Shown piece after piece: positions 61,402 to 64,000 of a stretch of DNA of 64,000 nucleotides; position 1 is the first letter of the stretch; the number at the start of each line of letters is the position of its first letter. Both the position numbers and the translations under genes were made by a program. This stretch comes from Kallotenue papyrolyticum. GTDB lineage: Bacteria; Chloroflexota; Chloroflexia; Chloroflexales; Kallotenuaceae. The notes beneath the pieces were generated by a model. The model made no database searches, was not told the origin of the DNA, and saw only the letters and a list, made by a program, of their open reading frames with translations. The DNA is taken from positions 930,001 through 994,000 of the forward strand of contig NZ_JAGA01000003.1 in the NCBI RefSeq assembly GCF_000526415.1, read 5' to 3'.

Positions 61402-61627
61402 TGCGTTCTTCTCCGTGATAGACTAGGGAGTGGCTCTTTCAAGATAGATACCACAGATTGGGACGCGACCCGCTTGCGATCATCAGTCGCAGCCCAGACG
61501 CGCACCAGCCATGCATCACATGCCTGTCATCGCTGTGGTGCGCCGTCGGGAGTAGCATACATCTTGCACGGAACTACCCGACACGTGTGCGCGTCCTGCA
61601 TTTAGCAGCTCACGTCTGGAGAGATAT

Positions 61628-63913
61628 ATGCACCGGCGTGCTCTTGTGGTGTGCATGGCCATGCTGCTCATGGCCACACTGCTCCAACCGGTGGCGGCCC
61701 AAACACCGGCCATCAACCTCAATGTCGAGCCGCTCTTCGGCGGCGTGTATCGCAGCGGATCTTGGATGCCACTACGCGTGGAGCTCGCCAACGCGGGGCC
61801 GGATGTGACGGCTATCGTGCGTGCCCAGCTTGGCGCGAGCTTCGAGACGCGCGTTGAGCTGCCGCGTGGCGCTAACAAACGGCTCTTGCTCTATGTGCTG
61901 GCACCGGGCATGTTTCGTCGCAGCGCGACGGTCCAGGTGCTGGTTGACGGGCGCGACGTGCAACGGCAGGAGGTACCGCTCAGCGGCCTGGCGGCGACCG
62001 AGCAGGTCATCGGCGTGCTGACGGCGCAACCGATCACCTTGCCGCTGGCCGGTGTCAATCGTCCGCTGCGCGGGACGCGCGCGCTGCCCCTGAGCGCTGC
62101 CGACATTCCCGATCGTGGTGAGGGCCTGTCGCTGTTCGATGCCATCGTGCTGGACGGCGTGACGCTGGACACGCTTGATGCCCGTCAACGCGCGGCGCTG
62201 GCCGACTGGGTACGCACCGGCGGACAGCTGCTGATCGGCGGCACACAGCTGGCCGCCACACTGGAGGCACTGCCGGAGGAGCTGCGCAGCGCCCGGCCGC
62301 TGAGCGAGGCCCCCCCCGCGCCGCTGTCGCTGTTGCCGGAACTCGGCGCGCTGCCGGCGGTACAGGCGCTACAAGCCGCGGACGATGCACGCGTGATCGC
62401 GCGACAGGGCGAAGCAGTCGTTGGTGTGCAGCGCAAGCTGGGCCATGGTCACGTCACGATCCTCGGCTTCAGCCTGTCCGCTCCCGAACTGGCGCAGGTC
62501 GATCCCGAATCGCCCGCCTGGCGTGCCCTGCTCATGCTACGCACAACGGATCAGAGCAATCAGCCACCACCTGACGCCCAGGCGCAACAGGTGAGCTGGA
62601 CGCTGACGCAACTACCGGTACTGGCCATGCCGCCGCTCAGTCTGCTGGCCCTGCTGCTGGGCGCGTATATCCTGATCGTCGGCCCCGGCCTCTACCTGCT
62701 GCTGCGGCGGCTCGACCGCCAGGCCTGGGGCTGGGTCGCCATCCCGCTGGTGACGTTGCTATTTGCGCTGGGCACCTACGGCTATGGCCTGCGCCTGCGC
62801 GGCAACGACGTGATCCTGAATCAGGTCAGCCTGCTGGAACAACTCGACGGACGGTCGCGTATTCGCAGCTATGCCGGCATCTTCTCGCCACGCGACGCCG
62901 GCTACACCATCCATGGCGCCGGCGAAGCCCTGTTCCGCCCGCTGCCGGTCGAGTGGGGCCAGGGCCAGAGCAACGCGCGCTTTATGCAGGGCAGCAGCGG
63001 CGTGTATGATCTGCGCGTAGCGCAATGGTCGATGGCCACGTTTCTCGCCGAACAGATCAGCGATACGTTACCGCTGGTCACCGACCTGACGCTGGAGGGC
63101 AGTAGCCTGCGCGGCTCGATCCGCAACGCCGGCGCGCAGCCTTTGCGCGACGTGGTCCTGGTGCACAATCGGTTGGTCGCCTATCTCGGCGATCTGGAGC
63201 CGGGGCAGACGCGCAGCGTGGAGCTACGCCTCGATCAACCCGACGACAACATGGCGCCCACACCTACCATGCAGATCATGAGCCATAGCTGGGACTTCAC
63301 CTCGGGACGCGAACCACCGCCGGCGATGCGCATGCGCATGAACATCCTCGACGCACTTTTCAGCACGCCGTTTCAACAGCCGGCCATGCCGCTGGCGCTG
63401 GGCTGGCTGGATCAGGCGCCGCTGCCGCTCCGTGTCGAGCAGCAGGCACTTCAGCATCAACAGCTCACGCTGGTGCTGGCGCCCGCGCGAGTGCGCTTCA
63501 CCGACCAGGGCCGCATCACGCTACCGCCGGGTTGGCTCACACCGCGCCTGGAAGCGCAGGGCATGGGCGGTCCCTGCCTGACGCCCTGGGGCAACGGCTG
63601 GTATCTGGACAGCGGCGTGATCACCGCCACGCTGCAACTGCCGCCGGCGCTGCAGGATCTACGACTCGAACGGGCCGAGCTGCAGCTACGCTCCGACGGG
63701 CCGGTGCTGCCCGAGCTGACGATCAGCGCCTTTGACTGGAGCGCCAAGGCCTGGAGCCCATTGCCAGGCGGCAGCGTGCAAACGCTGGAACAACCGCAGC
63801 GCTTCGTGGATCTCAGCGGCAGCATGCTGCTGCGCGTCGAGCACCCAGGCGCGGGCGGCAAAGGCGGCGGCTGCATCACCCTGGAACTGGGACTCACCGG
63901 AGCACGATCATGA
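61628..63913 (+). CDS. Large secreted/membrane protein, unknown function, next to an ABC ATPase
   Basis: 761 aa. Signal peptide (LVVCMAMLLMATLLQPVAAQ), N-terminal Ig-like beta domain (GSWMPLRVELANAGPDVTAI) and a glutamine-amidotransferase-like region (LFDAIVLDGVTLDTLDARQR, LADWVRTGGQLLIGG). Two membrane helices follow (LLALLLGAYILIVGPGLYLL, WVAIPLVTLLFALGTYGYGL), then a further extracellular part. This architecture is common in proteins encoded beside ABC-2 exporters in Gram-positives and Chloroflexi. It overlaps the ABC ATPase start by ATGA, so the two are translationally coupled. Confidence 0.75.
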   Translation: MHRRALVVCMAMLLMATLLQPVAAQTPAINLNVEPLFGGVYRSGSWMPLRVELANAGPDVTAIVRAQLGASFETRVELPRGANKRLLLYVLAPGMFRRSATVQVLVDGRDVQRQEVPLSGLAATEQVIGVLTAQPITLPLAGVNRPLRGTRALPLSAADIPDRGEGLSLFDAIVLDGVTLDTLDARQRAALADWVRTGGQLLIGGTQLAATLEALPEELRSARPLSEAPPAPLSLLPELGALPAVQALQAADDARVIARQGEAVVGVQRKLGHGHVTILGFSLSAPELAQVDPESPAWRALLMLRTTDQSNQPPPDAQAQQVSWTLTQLPVLAMPPLSLLALLLGAYILIVGPGLYLLLRRLDRQAWGWVAIPLVTLLFALGTYGYGLRLRGNDVILNQVSLLEQLDGRSRIRSYAGIFSPRDAGYTIHGAGEALFRPLPVEWGQGQSNARFMQGSSGVYDLRVAQWSMATFLAEQISDTLPLVTDLTLEGSSLRGSIRNAGAQPLRDVVLVHNRLVAYLGDLEPGQTRSVELRLDQPDDNMAPTPTMQIMSHSWDFTSGREPPPAMRMRMNILDALFSTPFQQPAMPLALGWLDQAPLPLRVEQQALQHQQLTLVLAPARVRFTDQGRITLPPGWLTPRLEAQGMGGPCLTPWGNGWYLDSGVITATLQLPPALQDLRLERAELQLRSDGPVLPELTISAFDWSAKAWSPLPGGSVQTLEQPQRFVDLSGSMLLRVEHPGAGGKGGGCITLELGLTGARS

Positions 63914-64000
63914 GTGCGGCGATCGAAACCATCGATCTGACCAGGCGCTACGGTCGGCACCTGGCGCTCGACCGGCTTAATCTGAGCATCGCGCCGGGCA
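63910..64000 (+). CDS. ABC transporter ATP-binding protein, 5' end only
   Basis: The first 30 codons read MSAAIETIDLTRRYGRHLAL, then DRLNLSIAPG, the start of an ABC ATPase just before Walker A, which lies outside the window. Its ATG overlaps the stop of the large membrane protein gene. Probably an ABC-2 exporter operon continuing to the right. Confidence 0.88.
   Translation, partial: MSAAIETIDLTRRYGRHLALDRLNLSIAPG

Noticed and set aside
1..64000. Insertion sequences, integrases or prophage genes
   Set aside because: No transposase, integrase or phage structural motif was seen in any frame examined.

Overview
The window looks like a chromosomal piece of a GC-rich member of the Chloroflexota, probably class Chloroflexia. 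This is inferred from gene content and style: proline/threonine-rich lipoproteins with VPTPT linkers, a MurA with Asp in place of the active-site Cys, an F420-type luciferase-like oxidoreductase, class II GlpX, DUF3048 and DUF2203 proteins, and frequent SGYP linkers. No rRNA or species marker is present, so the assignment is tentative.

Region 1 (1-11893, all minus strand) is a ribosomally synthesised, modified peptide (RiPP) cluster of thiopeptide / azole-dehydroamino-acid type. Three small precursors (11105-11797) share a leader ending in LPERLNN and have very different Ser/Thr/Cys-rich cores. A strong terminator-like hairpin follows them. The enzymes then run as one tight operon: a membrane M50 metalloprotease with a leader-binding domain, two truncated E1-like (ocin-ThiF type) proteins, a YcaO cyclodehydratase, a fused leader-binding/E1-like/SagB protein, a second SagB dehydrogenase, a glutamylating LanB, a SpaB_C-type protein, a two-helix membrane peptide and a glycosyltransferase that runs off the left edge. 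The expected chemistry is azoline formation, oxidation to azoles, and Ser/Thr dehydration. Macrocyclisation and glycosylation are possible.

Region 2 (11893-18600) starts with gene debris, including a 230-bp near-copy of the tail of the neighbouring ABC ATPase gene. It continues with an ABC-2 exporter (one ATPase, two permeases), phenylalanine 4-hydroxylase, a palindrome-rich intergenic stretch and a lipoprotein beta-propeller. Region 3 (19113-20251) is a CRISPR array without cas genes: 13 perfect 37-bp repeats and 2 decayed ones. A consensus sigma-70 promoter at its right end indicates minus-strand transcription.

Region 4 (20423-64000) is mostly core genome. It holds pyrD, an MpaB-like oxygenase, YigZ, oxidoreductases, tRNA-Met/Ile(CAU), rho and glpX. 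It also holds secreted and cell-wall proteins, including a transglycosylase-amidase fusion, a three-gene wall-hydrolase operon with a structured 5' leader, an amidase and an HtrA lipoprotein. The rest includes a sigma-54 activator, murA, an RNA m5U methyltransferase, lon, a Pho-type two-component system with a Pho box, a WYL regulator, cvpA, mutS2 and an S1-domain protein. A magnesium/cobalt-chelatase-like gene has its AAA and VWA halves joined by a dnaX-type A AAA AAG slippery site. The window ends in the first codons of another ABC ATPase.

All coordinates and motifs were read by eye. Family names come from recognised motifs, not from searches.
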